DNA of 64,000 nt from Prosapia bicincta (taxonomy: Eukaryota; Arthropoda; Insecta; Hemiptera; Cercopidae), in the NCBI GenBank assembly GCA_036971475.1, contig JBAIZL010000005.1:236176869-236240868 (forward strand), written 5' to 3'. This document shows positions 35,741 to 47,990 of this stretch, piece after piece (position 1 is the stretch's first letter; the number at the start of each line of letters is the position of its first letter). Made by a program: the position numbers and the translations under genes. Below the pieces are notes generated by a model, which saw nothing but the letters and a program-made list of their open reading frames with translations, had not been told where the DNA came from and ran no database searches.

Positions 35741-37433
35741 ACAAATTTATATCAGGGTGGACTTTACTTAAATATAACAAATATGAAATGAAATACCAAC
35801 ATTAACAAACAGTACTGCTTTCGTCGAAGAAATAAACCGACAGCAGAGTAGCTGGATTAGAAGGATTTGAAACGTTAACCTGCAGTAATTCAGTATTGTT
35901 GGATTCAAAAGCAGCAAGAAAGTCGGTTACATTTACCATCCCCCCAAAACCCCCCAAAATGCAGTGAAACAATAATAGAGTTTTAAACCTTGATGAAAAC
36001 CTAAAGAAAAACTTCAAAGTCAAATCATTGTGAATAGGTACCACTGAGGCACAACATGGCTGATAGTTTGGCAAAAAAGAAACAAAAACTAAATGAAGAT
36101 TCAGCAGAGCACCCCCATTACAGAGCTTACAATATTAGCAAAATATGAAAAATAGATGACACATTTCCATTAAGAAGAGAGGAGAGCATCATCAAGAAAC
36201 AAATGAAATAATTTGAAGATTGTCAGAAAGACGTTCTACAATATACCAAGAGAAAAGTACTAAAATTCTAAAAGAGATAGGTGGGAAGAGACAGCTGTTT
36301 CAGTTATGGAGTCTGTTAAACGTTAGAACTGTTTCCAAGTTACCTCTTTCGAACATGCTGTTACATCTATTCCATTATTACCATTCAGTGATGTAAAGTT
36401 TACTTTCCCTTTTTTGTTTCATAAAAACGTTGTATTTTATAAGGTTTCAACTAAGCGCAACTTGCCCCTTTAAAATTGACGGGAATAAAGGATTATTTAT
36501 ACAACGGTCAATAAATGAACTGTAAAACTGACAAGATTAATTAAAAATCTTTGTTTTGTTAGTAAACATCAAATAATTCCACGCTGTATTCAAACTGTAA
36601 AGCAATTTCTGCGAAATCAAACACTGCCATTGAAAAACACGGATTAAATCAACACTAAAAGCAATCCGTTTTACAATAGTCCAGCAGGGAACAGACTAAA
36701 TCAACAGAACAAAAACTTTAATTATGTTTAGATAAAAACCCGACGTGGTTACAGCCTGTGTTACATTTGCAGGTACTTTTCGTAGCGTTTGGTACTCATA
36801 AGGTCGGACGCTGAAATTAAACAGGCTTAGGAAATGGTTTTTTGTAAATTTGTGTTCTATTTTACCATAACAATTTAAATAAAGCAACACTCAAGTTATA
36901 ATGTCAATTCAGTTATACCCGTACTTATTATAACATACAAGTACTTAAGAAAATAGTTCTGATTTATTGTACCCCTCCCCGCCTTTATAACGAATGAAGG
37001 TGAATTTATGGAGTTACCCGAAACCTACAAAATTATTAAAAGGAAATTAATCTTCCAGCAATTTCATTTCGATTTTAAAATTGTTTTCTTATTCATTAAG
37101 AGTACTTGAATCTATCAATATTTTCGGGAAATACACTATGCGCCAATATAAACAGTTGTGAGATATAATTTTATTTAGATAGTTTTCTCTGCAGTAGTTA
37201 GCACCATGTCAGAGAAGAACTAACCTCAAACGAAATACGTCAACACGAATACTCGGCAACAATTGTAAGTCGGCACAGCTGATCGAGAAAGCAACTACAG
37301 CTGATTCTATTTCAGTATTTGTTTTGACATATACGTACTTTTGTTACAACCAGATATAAATTTATCACACAAGCGCATTTTAATACTTACTAAATAACAC
37401 AAACAATTAAACTACAGTAACAAATTTACTTAC
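35741..37433. other. No gene recognised; candidate intron
   Basis: AT-rich. Short frames such as 35802-36074 and 36696-36890 (both minus) have no recognisable motif. If the exon at 37434-37645 is real, this stretch is the start of its downstream intron. Confidence 0.35.
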
Positions 37434-37645
37434 CAAAATCAATAGCGTACACAGCTTTGTCAAAAAAGAAGATGGTGATGCACGCCAGAAACCTTCGCAT
37501 TGTAAACACCCCCAATGTCACATAGCCGGTGGTATAAATGTCTCGACCAAATACCGCACTCACAGCTCCCCACAACAAATAGTTCTTAGGGAACACTTCT
37601 TTTCGATCATGTTGTCCATAAATTCTGCCTAATCACAATCAAAAC
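37434..37645 (-). CDS. Candidate first coding exon encoding a signal peptide
   Basis: On the minus strand a strong acceptor (TTTTTTTGTTACAG) ends at 37646 and a consensus donor (GTAAGTAAAT) begins at 37433. Between them the sequence is less AT-rich than its surroundings. ATG at 37500 opens MRRFLACITIFFFDKAVYA followed by IDFG at the donor: a basic start, a hydrophobic core and a VYA cleavage site, a good secretory signal. That gives 22 codons plus one base. An upstream ATG at about 37616 gives only a 19-codon uORF. A second frame is open across nearly the whole exon (RIYGQHDRKEVFPKNYLLW ending in the same peptide), so the ATG at 37500 may be internal. The IDFG after the signal loosely recalls the first strand of ER Hsp70-type proteins, but this is too short to name. 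Confidence 0.5.
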
Positions 37646-37904
37646 CTGTAACAAAAAAATAAAAATTACGTTAAAAATAAGTCAAAAAAATCTTGTCCTA
37701 AATGTACAACACATTTACTTCTTGCGTAGGATACGACGAAACATTTGAACAAAGGACGAGTAGAAGAATACGTTCTTGTATTCTATTTTTACTAAGATAG
37801 AGGTAAAAGTTAGATATGCCCCTATCTAATGTCCGGTAAGAAAATAGTGATTTCAAATTATAAATAAATAAAACCTCCTAAATCACAAAATCCTTCTATA
37901 TATG

Positions 37905-38045
37905 TCCTCATTTCAATCATGTCTTGATTTTAAGCAATTATCTTCAGAGGAAATTTCTACAACTTCAGAGGAAATTGTACTACAAGACAGTCTTGCAATA
38001 ATTTCGTCTGAAGATGATTGCTTTGCAATCAAAATGTACGCTAGG
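37905..38045. repeat. Opposed pair of decayed hammerhead motifs
   Basis: On the plus strand CTGAAGA (38008-38014) is followed by a perfect 6-bp stem II (GATTGC, TTT, GCAATC) and AAAATGTACGC. The invariant G of GAAA has become A and the cleavage triplet is altered. On the minus strand TCTTCAG (37941-37947) gives a CTGAAGATAATTGC start with a disrupted remainder. The pair is arranged back to back like the intact pair at 55762-56008. Confidence 0.5.
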
Positions 38046-38651
38046 ACATAAATAAAAATTGTTTTGTAGTTGATTAGTTTTTATTTATTTATAATTAAAA
38101 ATTACACCAATAGTCGCTCCAAGTTATTAGAGATTTCAAATAGTTAGGAACTGCACCAAATAAAACGAAATCCTTACATTTCTTTCCCTGACATATGAAA
38201 TCATTTCTGAGTGACCACATTTCAGCAAACCCCTGTTTATTCAGTAAGAAAGCATAAATAGTAAGTAATCGATATCACTCACCCAGGCACCTTCTACATT
38301 AGATTTATTTTATTATTACATTTTGATAATATGGTTAAATTAATTTTAGCTATGCATTAAAATTAGCATAGTTTTAGTTCGAAATTTATTAATAAACACT
38401 TCTTATAATTTAGATGATAAACTCCAGTTACTCCTAAGTTTAAGTACCATCCCAGCAAAATCCACGATTTTCTATCCGTCCGAACCCGTCGTCCAAGAAA
38501 ATTGAAACGCTGTTGCATGTTACCAGTCTTAATACCAACAGCCCTGATCCAGAATAAAATACATAAATAATTTTAGCTACACCTTGAAGGTTTATTTTTT
38601 TTCGATAGCTCTCTTTACTAAATTAGTAAACTGTTCTTTTAATTTAGATAA
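38046..38651. other. No gene recognised
   Basis: AT-rich unique DNA between the hammerhead remnants and the 29-bp array. Confidence 0.4.
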
Positions 38652-39540
38652 GAAGGAGTTACAATTGACCCTGCTCCAGTGAAGGAGTTACAATTGACCC
38701 TGCTCCAGTAAAGGCGTTACAATTGACTCTCTTCTCCACTGACCGAGTTACAATTGACTCTGTTCCAGTGAAGGAGTTACGACTGACCCTGCTCCACTGA
38801 AGGAGATATAATTGACTCTCTGCTCCACTAACAGAGCTACAACTGACCCTGTTCCAGTGAAGGAGTTACAAGTGCCCGGCTCCAGTGAAAGAGTTAAAAT
38901 TGACCCTGCTCCAGTGAAAGAGTTACAAGTAACCCTGCTCCAGTGAAGGAGTTACAATTAACCCGTCTCTTGCTCCAGTGATGGAGTTATAATTGACCCT
39001 GCTCCAGTGAAGGAGTTACAATTGACTCTATGCTCCACTGACAGAGTTACAACATACCCTGTTTCAGTGAAAAAGTTACGATTTATCCTGCTCCAGTGAA
39101 GGAGTTACAATTGGCGCTGCTGCACTGAAGGAGTTACAATTGACCCTGCTCCAGTGAAAGAGTTACAATTGACCCTGCTCCAGTGAAAGAGTTACAATTG
39201 ACCCAGCTCCAGGGAAGGAGTTACAAGTAACCCTGCTCCAGTGAAGGAGTTACACTTAACTCTGCTCCAGTGAAGGACTTATAATTATCCCTGCTCCAGT
39301 GGAGGAGTTACAATTGAATCTATGCTCCACTGACGGAGTTACAACAGACCCTGTTCATGTGAAGGAGTTAAAATTGATCCTGCTGCAGTGAAGGAGTTAT
39401 AAAATGACCTTGCTCTTTTCAAGTAGTTGCACCAAACTCTGCTACAGTAACGGAGTTACAATTGACCCTGCTCCACTGAAGGACAGTTACAAATGACCTT
39501 CCACCAGTAAAGGGGTTACATTTGACCTTGCTCTAATGAA
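38652..39540. repeat. 29-bp tandem array, about 31 units
   Basis: The unit is GAAGGAGTTACAATTGACCC followed by TGCTCCAGT, with many substitutions and small indels (29-33 bp). A variant TGACTCTATGCTCCACTGACA recurs at about 38740, 38810, 39025 and 39310, hinting at longer-range duplication. Indels break all frames. Confidence 0.92.
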
Positions 39541-40308
39541 GTTATTCGATTTCTGCAACGATTATTTTAACGTTATCTTGTCGTCTCATCATTTTTTTTC
39601 TTTTACTTGTGGCATGCCAATAAGTACATAGATGTGGGACATCGCCTCATGCCGGCCATGCCTGTTTAGAATGACTCCATTTAACTTTCACATGCTCATC
39701 TCTGACAGAATGACAAACCTGATTTTATATTTTAAAAAACCTTAATATAACGATGGCGTCATAAGGTGCAACAATTTAAAACACATTTTTTTAATATTTA
39801 TAGAAACATTATTTGGCTTTAAATTTTTTGTTTCTGTTTCACTTTAAAGAGCATTTTATAAGGTTTTACAATTGAATTTTGTTCTTTTAATTTCCTTTTA
39901 ACTCAGTCTTTATTTTATTATTGTGTCACTATTTTCGCCTATTTTGTGTTTTACTTACTATTTATCAAGCCTTTTTGTTTTCTAGCTCACTATTTACTCC
40001 ATCTTCTGTTTTGAACTAATTATTGGCTCCATTTGTCTTGTTTTAAATTATTATAACTCGCTATTTGCTCCATTGTGTTTGTTTTCTTAACTCACCATTT
40101 GCTTATTTACACTTTTTTGCTATTCATGTCCTTTTTTTTCAACTTACTATATACTCTGCTTTGTTAACTGAAGTTCTATAAATGCTAACGATCGATTTCT
40201 TATCAAACGCCAATTGATTTAAAAAAAAATTGTAAAACGAACAAAATTTCTGTTAGACACGTTTTCTAGAATATATTGCACGAAATATAACAATATTAGT
40301 GGAATTGT
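39541..40308. repeat. Degenerate CTCACTATTTACTCC-type repeat in unique DNA
   Basis: From 39890 to 40170 a theme of CTCACTATTTRCTCCATTTT and TTTGTTTTCTTAA text recurs about five times at 50-60 bp spacing. A similar theme in reverse is visible at 49130-49610. Before 39890 I see nothing. Confidence 0.4.
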
Positions 40309-43300
40309 GTTTAGATGTAAGTGCTGTATGTAGACCTCAATGAAGTTAATATTAAAGCTATAGCTAGCATCCACTGTTGTGGCTTCGCCAGCAAACCTCT
40401 AAGCATAAGATTAAATCTGCTGTTCAAAGGGAGTATTCGGTAAATCACAGGTTTAGATGTAAATGCTGTATGTATACCTCAATGAAGTTAATATTAAAGC
40501 TATAGCTAGCATCCACTGTTGTGGCTTCGCCGGCAAACCTCTAAGCATAAGATTAAATCTGCTGTTCAAAGGGAGTATTCGGTAAATCACAGGTTTAGAT
40601 GTAAATGCTGTATGTATACCTCAATGAAGTTAATATTAAAGCTATAGCTAGCATCCACTGTTGTGGCTTCGCCGGCAAACCTCTAAGCATAAGATTAAAT
40701 CTGCTGTTCAAAGGGAGTATTCAGTAAATCACAGGTTTAGATGTAAGTGCTGTATGTAGACCTCAATGAAGTTGATATTAAAGCTATAGCTAGCATCCAC
40801 TGTTGTGGCTTCGCCGGCAAACCTCTAAGCATAAGATTAAATCTGCTGTTCAAAGGGAGTATTCGGTAAATCACAGGTTTAGATGTAAGTGCTGTATGTA
40901 GACCTCAATGAAGCTAATATTAAAGCTATAGCTAGCATCCACTGTTGTGGCTTCGCCGGCAAACCTCTAAGCATAAGATTAAATCTGCTGTTCAAAGGGA
41001 GTATTCAGTAAATCACAGGTTTAGATGTAAGTGCTGTATGTAGACCTCAATGAAGTTGATATTAAAGCTATAGCTAGCATCCACTGTTGTGGCTTCGCCG
41101 GCAAACCTCTAAGCATAAGATTAAATCTGCTGTTCAAAGGGAGTATTCAGTAAATCACAGGTTTAGATGTAAGTGCTGTATGTAGACCTCAATGAAGCTA
41201 ATATTAAAGCTATAGCTAGCATCCACTGTTGTGGCTTCGCCGGCAAACCTCTAAGCATAAGATTAAATCTGCTGTTCAAAGGGAGTATTCAGTAAATCAC
41301 AGGTTTAGATGTAAGTGCTGTATGTAGACCTCAATGAAGTTGATATTAAAGCTATAGCTAGCATCCACTGTTGTGGCTTCGCCGGCAAACCTCTAAGCAT
41401 AAGATTAAATCTGCTGTTCAAAGGGAGTATTCAGTAAATCACAGGTTTAGATGTAAGTGCTGTATGTAGACCTCAATGAAGTTGATATTAAAGCTATAGC
41501 TAGCATCCACTGTTGTGGCTTCGCCGGCAAACCTCTAAGCATAAGATTAAATCTGCTGTTCAAAGGGAGTATTCGGTAAATCACAGGTTTAGATGTAAGT
41601 GCTGTATGTAGACCTCAATGAAGCTAATATTAAAGCTATAGCTAGCATCCACTGTTGTGGCTTCGCCGGCAAACCTCTAAGCATAAGATTAATTCTGCTG
41701 TTCAAAGGGAGTATTCAGTAAATCACAGGTTTAGATGTAAGTGCTGTATGTAGACCTCAATGAAGTTGATATTAAAGCTATAGCTAGCATCCACTGTTGT
41801 GGCTTCGCCGGCAAACCTCTAAGCATAAGATTAAATCTGCTGTTCAAAGGGAGTATTCAGTAAATCACAGGTTTAGATGTAAGTGCTGTATGTAGACCTC
41901 AATGAAGTTGATATTAAAGCTATAGCTAGCATCCACTGTTGTGGCTTCGCCGGCAAACCTCTAAGCATAAGATTAAATCTGCTGTTCAAAGGGAGTATTC
42001 AGTAAATCACAGGTTTAGATGTAAGTGCTGTATGTAGACCTCAATGAAGTTGATATTAAAGCTATAGCTAGCATCCACTGTTGTGGCTTCGTCGGCAAAC
42101 CTCTAAGCATAAGATTAAATCTGCTGTTCAAAGGGAGTATTTGGTAAATCACAGTTTTAAATGTAAGTATGTAGACCTCAATGAAGTTAATAATAAAGCT
42201 ATAGCTAGCATCCACTGTTGTGGCTTCGCCGGCAAACCTCTAAGCATAAGATTAAATCTGCTCTTCAAAGGGAGTATTCGGTAAATCACAGGTTTAGATG
42301 TAAGTGCTGTATGTAGACCTCAATGAAGCTAATATTAAAGCTATAGCTAGCATCCACTGTTGTGGCTTCGCCGGCAAACCTCTAAGAATAAGATTAAATC
42401 TGCTCTTCAAAGGGAGTATTCGGTAAATCACAGGTTTAGATGTAAGTGCTGTATGTAGACCTCAATGAAGCTAATATTAAAGCTATAGCTAGCATCCACT
42501 GTTGTGGCTTCGCCGGCAAACCTCTAAGAATAAGATTAAATCTGCTCTTCAAAGGGAGTATTCGGTAAATCACAGGTTTAGATGCAAGTGCTGTATGTAG
42601 ACCTCAATGAAGCTAATATTAAAGCTATAGCTAGCATCCACTGTTGTGGCTTCGCCGGCAAACCTCTAACAATAAGATTAAATCTGCTGTTCAAAGGGAG
42701 TATTCGGTAAATCACAGGTTTAGATGTAAATGCTGTATGTATACCTCAATGAAGTTAATATTAAAGCTATAGCTAGCATCCACTGTTGTGGCTTCGCCGG
42801 CAAACCTCTAAGCATAAGATTAAATCTGCTGTTCAAAGGGAGTATTCGGTAAATCACAGGTTTAGATGTAAATGCTGTATGTATACCTCAATGAAGTTAA
42901 TATTAAAGCTATAGCTAGCATCCACTGTTGTGGCTTCGCCGGCAAACCTCTAAGCATAAGATTAAATCTGCTGTTCAAAGGGAGTATTCAGTAAATCACA
43001 GGTTTAGATGTAAGTGCTGTATGTAGACCTCAATGAAGTTGATATTAAAGCTATAGCTAGCATCCACTGTTGTGGCTTCGCCGGCAAACCTCTAAGCATA
43101 AGATTAAATCTGCTGTTCAAAGGGAGTATTCGGTAAATCACAGGTTTAGATGTAAGTGCTGTATGTAGACCTCAATGAAGCTAATATTAAAGCTATAGCT
43201 AGCATCCACTGTTGTGGCTTCGCCGGCAAACCTCTAAGCATAAGATTAAATCTGCTGTTCAAAGGGAGTATTCAGTAAATCACAGGTTTAGATGTAAGTG

Positions 43301-45840
43301 CTGTATGTAGACCTCAATGAAGTTGATATTAAAGCTATAGCTAGCATCCACTGTTGTGGCTTCGCCGGCAAACCTCTAAGCATAAGATTAAATCTGCTGT
43401 TCAAAGGGAGTATTCAGTAAATCACAGGTTTAGATGTAAGTGCTGTATGTAGACCTCAATGAAGCTAATATTAAAGCTATAGCTAGCATCCACTGTTGTG
43501 GCTTCGCCGGCAAACCTCTAAGCATAAGATTAAATCTGCTGTTCAAAGGGAGTATTCAGTAAATCACAGGTTTAGATGTAAGTGCTGTATGTAGACCTCA
43601 ATGAAGTTGATATTAAAGCTATAGCTAGCATCCACTGTTGTGGCTTCGCCGGCAAACCTCTAAGCATAAGATTAAATCTGCTGTTCAAAGGGAGTATTCA
43701 GTAAATCACAGGTTTAGATGTAAGTGCTGTATGTAGACCTCAATGAAGTTGATATTAAAGCTATAGCTAGCATCCACTGTTGTGGCTTCGCCGGCAAACC
43801 TCTAAGCATAAGATTAAATCTGCTGTTCAAAGGGAGTATTCGGTAAATCACAGGTTTAGATGTAAGTGCTGTATGTAGACCTCAATGAAGCTAATATTAA
43901 AGCTATAGCTAGCATCCACTGTTGTGGCTTCGCCGGCAAACCTCTAAGCATAAGATTAAATCTGCTGTTCAAAGGGAGTATTCAGTAAATCACAGGTTTA
44001 GATGTAAGTGCTGTATGTAGACCTCAATGAAGTTGATATTAAAGCTATAGCTAGCATCCACTGTTGTGGCTTCGCCGGCAAACCTCTAAGCATAAGATTA
44101 AATCTGCTGTTCAAAGGGAGTATTCAGTAAATCACAGGTTTAGATGTAAGTGCTGTATGTAGACCTCAATGAAGTTGATATTAAAGCTATAGCTAGCATC
44201 CACTGTTGTGGCTTCGCCGGCAAACCTCTAAGCATAAGATTAAATCTGCTGTTCAAAGGGAGTATTCAGTAAATCACAGGTTTAGATGTAAGTGCTGTAT
44301 GTAGACCTCAATGAAGTTGATATTAAAGCTATAGCTAGCATCCACTGTTGTGGCTTCGTCGGCAAACCTCTAAGCATAAGATTAAATCTGCTGTTCAAAG
44401 GGAGTATTTGGTAAATCACAGTTTTAAATGTAAGTATGTAGACCTCAATGAAGTTAATAATAAAGCTATAGCTAGCATCCACTGTTGTGGCTTCGCCGGC
44501 AAACCTCTAAGCATAAGATTAAATCTGCTCTTCAAAGGGAGTATTCGGTAAATCACAGGTTTAGATGTAAGTGCTGTATGTAGACCTCAATGAAGCTAAT
44601 ATTAAAGCTATAGCTAGCATCCACTGTTGTGGCTTCGCCGGCAAACCTCTAAGAATAAGATTAAATCTGCTCTTCAAAGGGAGTATTCGGTAAATCACAG
44701 GTTTAGATGTAAGTGCTGTATGTAGACCTCAATGAAGCTAATATTAAAGCTATAGCTAGCATCCACTGTTGTGGCTTCGCCGGCAAACCTCTAAGAATAA
44801 GATTAAATCTGCTCTTCAAAGGGAGTATTCGGTAAATCACAGGTTTAGATGCAAGTGCTGTATGTAGACCTCAATGAAGCTAATATTAAAGCTATAGCTA
44901 GCATCCACTGTTGTGGCTTCGCCGGCAAACCTCTAAGAATAAGATTAAATCTGCTCTTCAAAGGGAGTATTCGGTAAATCACAGGTTTAGATGTAAGTGC
45001 TGTATGTAGACCTCAATGAAGCTAATATTAAAGCTATAGCTAGCATCCACTGTTGTGGCTTCGCCGGCAAACCTCTAAGAATAAGATTAAATCTGCTCTT
45101 CAAAGGGAGTATTCGGTAAATCACAGGTTTAGATGCAAGTGCTGTATGTAGACCTCAATGAAGCTAATATTAAAGCTATAGCTAGCATCCACTGTTGTGG
45201 CTTCGCCGGCAAACCTCTAAGAATAAGATTAAATCTGCTCTTCAAAGGGAGTATTCGGTAAATCACAGGTTTAGATGTAAGTGCTGTATGTAGACCTCAA
45301 TGAAGCTAATATTAAAGCTATAGCTAGCATCCACTGTTGTGGCTTCGCCGGCAAACCTCTAAGAATAAGATTAAATCTGCTCTTCAAAGGGAGTATTCGG
45401 TAAATCACAGGTTTAGATGCAAGTGCTGTATGTAGACCTCAATGAAGCTAATATTAAAGCTATAGCTAGCATCCACTGTTGTGGCTTCGCCGGCAAACCT
45501 CTAAGAATAAGATTAAATCTGCTCTTCAAAGGGAGTATTCGGTAAATCACAGGTTTAGATGTAAGTGCTGTATGTAGACCTCAATGAAGCTAATATTAAA
45601 GCTATAGCTAGCATCCACTGTTGTGGCTTCGCCGGCAAACCTCTAAGAATAAGATTAAATCTGCTCTTCAAAGGGAGTATTCGGTAAATCACAGGTTTAG
45701 ATGTAAGTGCTATGTAGACCTCAATGAAGCTAATATTAAAGCTATAGCTAGCATTCACTGTTGTGGCTTCGCCGGCAAACCTCTAAGAATAAGATTAAAT
45801 TTTGCTGTTCAAAGGGAGTATTCGGTAAATCACAGGTTTA
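40309..45840. repeat. 142-bp satellite array with 16-mer higher-order repeat
   Basis: Thirty-nine head-to-tail monomers of 142 bp, starting GTTTAGATGTAAGTGCTGTA. One monomer in each long block (42155 and 44422) lacks five bases, which fixes the register. Block 40451-42717 and block 42718-44984 are each 16 monomers (2267 bp) and nearly identical. From 44701 to about 45695 monomers with GTAAGTG and GCAAGTG alternate, a 284-bp dimer. The monomer contains the palindromic GCTATAGCTAGC. Short frames of 66-76 codons recur with the repeat and are not genes. Such an array may be pericentromeric or a dispersed satellite block. Confidence 0.97.
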
Positions 45841-46224
45841 GGTTGTCGTGATGCTAAGGTTTAAAATTTTAATATCGATATAGTTTTCAAATTAAGCTAA
45901 GCATTTTTATTACATTTGTAAAAGTATTTACAAAAATCGTACCCATGGATTATTTCAGTTCTTTATTCGAAAACTTTACCACATCTTGATTCATCATTAT
46001 CAACATGATCAACCATTACCACATCAACATTTCATTAAAATTAAAGCTATGTCTCAGGTATTCCTTGACAAATAATTTATGGGTTCTAAGCGATTTTTTC
46101 GTTTCGTTAACATTTTGTCATTATTTCGTGAGTTTTTTCACAAGGCCTACACAACAATTTGAATTCTCACACATGTAAAAACACTCACCTAGGTAAATAT
46201 TAAAAGAACATACTTAATGTCTAA
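45841..46224. other. No gene recognised
   Basis: Unique AT-rich DNA after the satellite. Confidence 0.4.
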
Positions 46225-46405
46225 CTAGTTTAATCAGTCACACTAAGCTCTGGTTTATTCAGAGTAGTTTCGGTAACCATGTCGTCTTCATCGTTGATGA
46301 GTTTACGCTAACATCTTTTACTAATGTAAGCCTACCTCTAATAAAGAATACATGGTTGCCGAAACTAGTGTGATTAAACCAGTGTTTATTGAGACTTTGG
46401 GCACA
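46225..46405. repeat. Diverged palindromic pair with hammerhead remnants
   Basis: Left text (46235-46295) on the minus strand reads TGAAGACGACATGGTTACCG followed by AAACTACTC. Right text (46340-46400) on the plus strand reads ATACATGGTTGCCGAAACTA followed by GTGTGATT. Both contain the GTTACCGAAA core end, in opposite orientation, as in the intact palindrome at 55762-56008. The first C of CUGANGA is lost and stem II is broken. Confidence 0.45.
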
Positions 46406-47689
46406 ATCTTTTAGTATTCGCTTGTTGGCGATTCACATATTTGCATAGGTTGTAGCACAAACAACAGACAATATAACAAACAAAACACAATAATAGTATT
46501 AACATAAAATAAGGATCTATTACTTTACAGAGGTATAACATTAAATTTTAATACGAAATAAAACATTTCTTCAACTGATAAGTAATTTTAACCACGATTA
46601 AGATACGAAATTTTATGCTCTAACAAGCTAACTATTTCGCCTCCTTCGATGTATTAAACGTTATCTCCAAAACTTTAAAAAAATCGTAAAAATAGGGCCT
46701 ATATAATTTTTTAAAGCCTGCAACATTTAAGGCTAAAGCACCTGCAGACGTAAACGTGCGCGGACAATTAAACAGGACCATTTCACGCCCGGGGTGTACA
46801 AAATCATTAGCATAGCCTATAAAACAAGTTGTTTCTTTAATAAAAGCGAGAATAACGTTTGTTATTTCATCCCTACCAACAAATTAAAAAGAAACGAGAA
46901 AAAAAAGAAAAATAAATTTCTTATCTGGCACCAACATTCAGTGCACACGCCTCCTCTGGCACTCTGAAGATTTAATTAAAACCAAGCAGACAAAGAGTTA
47001 TCAATAAATCTGCATGGCATTGTCAAGGAGTCTTAATTCGATACTGACACAGAATTGTGGACAATGGGTCAGTTAAAACGTGCTTCCGGAAGTTATAAAT
47101 TTCTAATTCTGTCGATTTAGGTCAACCGTTTAAGTACAGAGCGCTGGTACATTTAGCGCAAAGATATAAACAATGTTAAATGGAAAACAGTTTAGACTAA
47201 TTTACTCGATTTCGCGAAACATATGTGTAGCTATGGCGAACAAAATGGGGAAAGGAACTGCCAATAAACAATTACAAAGTCGATATTTTCTTCGAGATTT
47301 CATGTAACCACTGTTAAACAAACTTGCGAAATAATTATGCTTTTAAACATTTTACTTCTTTCTTTACTTGAGTCACGGGCTAAGTCTGAATGTATACAAC
47401 TAATCTCTTTATTGTTTATATATAACACAATGTTCAACCAACTTTAACATAATAATAAATAAAAACTTACGACAGAACATATTACATTTTCAATATTCTT
47501 ATGTTATGAAAAAACATTAAAAATATAATGAAAATGGGTCAAACTTTATTAGATTATAAGAATTACAACTTAAATCAGGTGTGAAAGAAAGACTCCGAAA
47601 TGGCTAAAGATGAAGGTTCCTTTGAAGGCCATTTAATTATCGATTACTAACCCTATTTGTTTTCGATTATAAAATCCGACAAAAAATAT
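46406..47689. other. No gene recognised
   Basis: Unique-looking. The patches 46730-46820 (ACGTGCGCGGACAATTAAAC) and 46915-47170 are less AT-rich and repeat-free and could be conserved non-coding DNA. No CDS is supported. Confidence 0.4.
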
Positions 47690-47990
47690 TAAAAAACCAT
47701 TTTTAAAGTCAATTCCTACTTATTTCAACAAAGAAAAATTTAACCTTAGTTATTTTTTTATTAAATCACTACAGTTATATAAAGTAACATGATCTATGCT
47801 TTTTATAAAATAATATGTTATCACTTATTTTAGGGAAAATTGGATGAAATAGCAATATTGGACACCTCATTTTTGTGAAAAGGTTTTCTCCCCAAATAAA
47901 ACTAAAATTAATTCATTAAATGTAATTAATGAAATACAATTTGAAAAAAACTGTAATAATATCAAGTGTTTTTTTATCTAATACAAGCTT
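47690..47990 (+). mobile_element. Dispersed repeat R1, forward copy
   Basis: Shares AAAGTCAATTCCTACTTATT, AGTAACATGATC, TATGTTATCACTTATTTTAG, AATTGGATGAAATAG and the AATTCATTAAATGTAATTAA segment with 55570-56370. Confidence 0.6.

Noticed and set aside
36054..36148. Short plus-strand frame MADSLAKKKQKLNEDSAEHP
   Set aside because: About thirty codons with no recognised family and no splice context; kept only as a note.
30966..45840. Regular repeats as CRISPR arrays
   Set aside because: The repeats are directly tandem without unique spacers, and the sequence is eukaryotic.
42015..45851. 66-76 codon frames repeated on both strands
   Set aside because: They recur with the 142-bp satellite and change with its indels.
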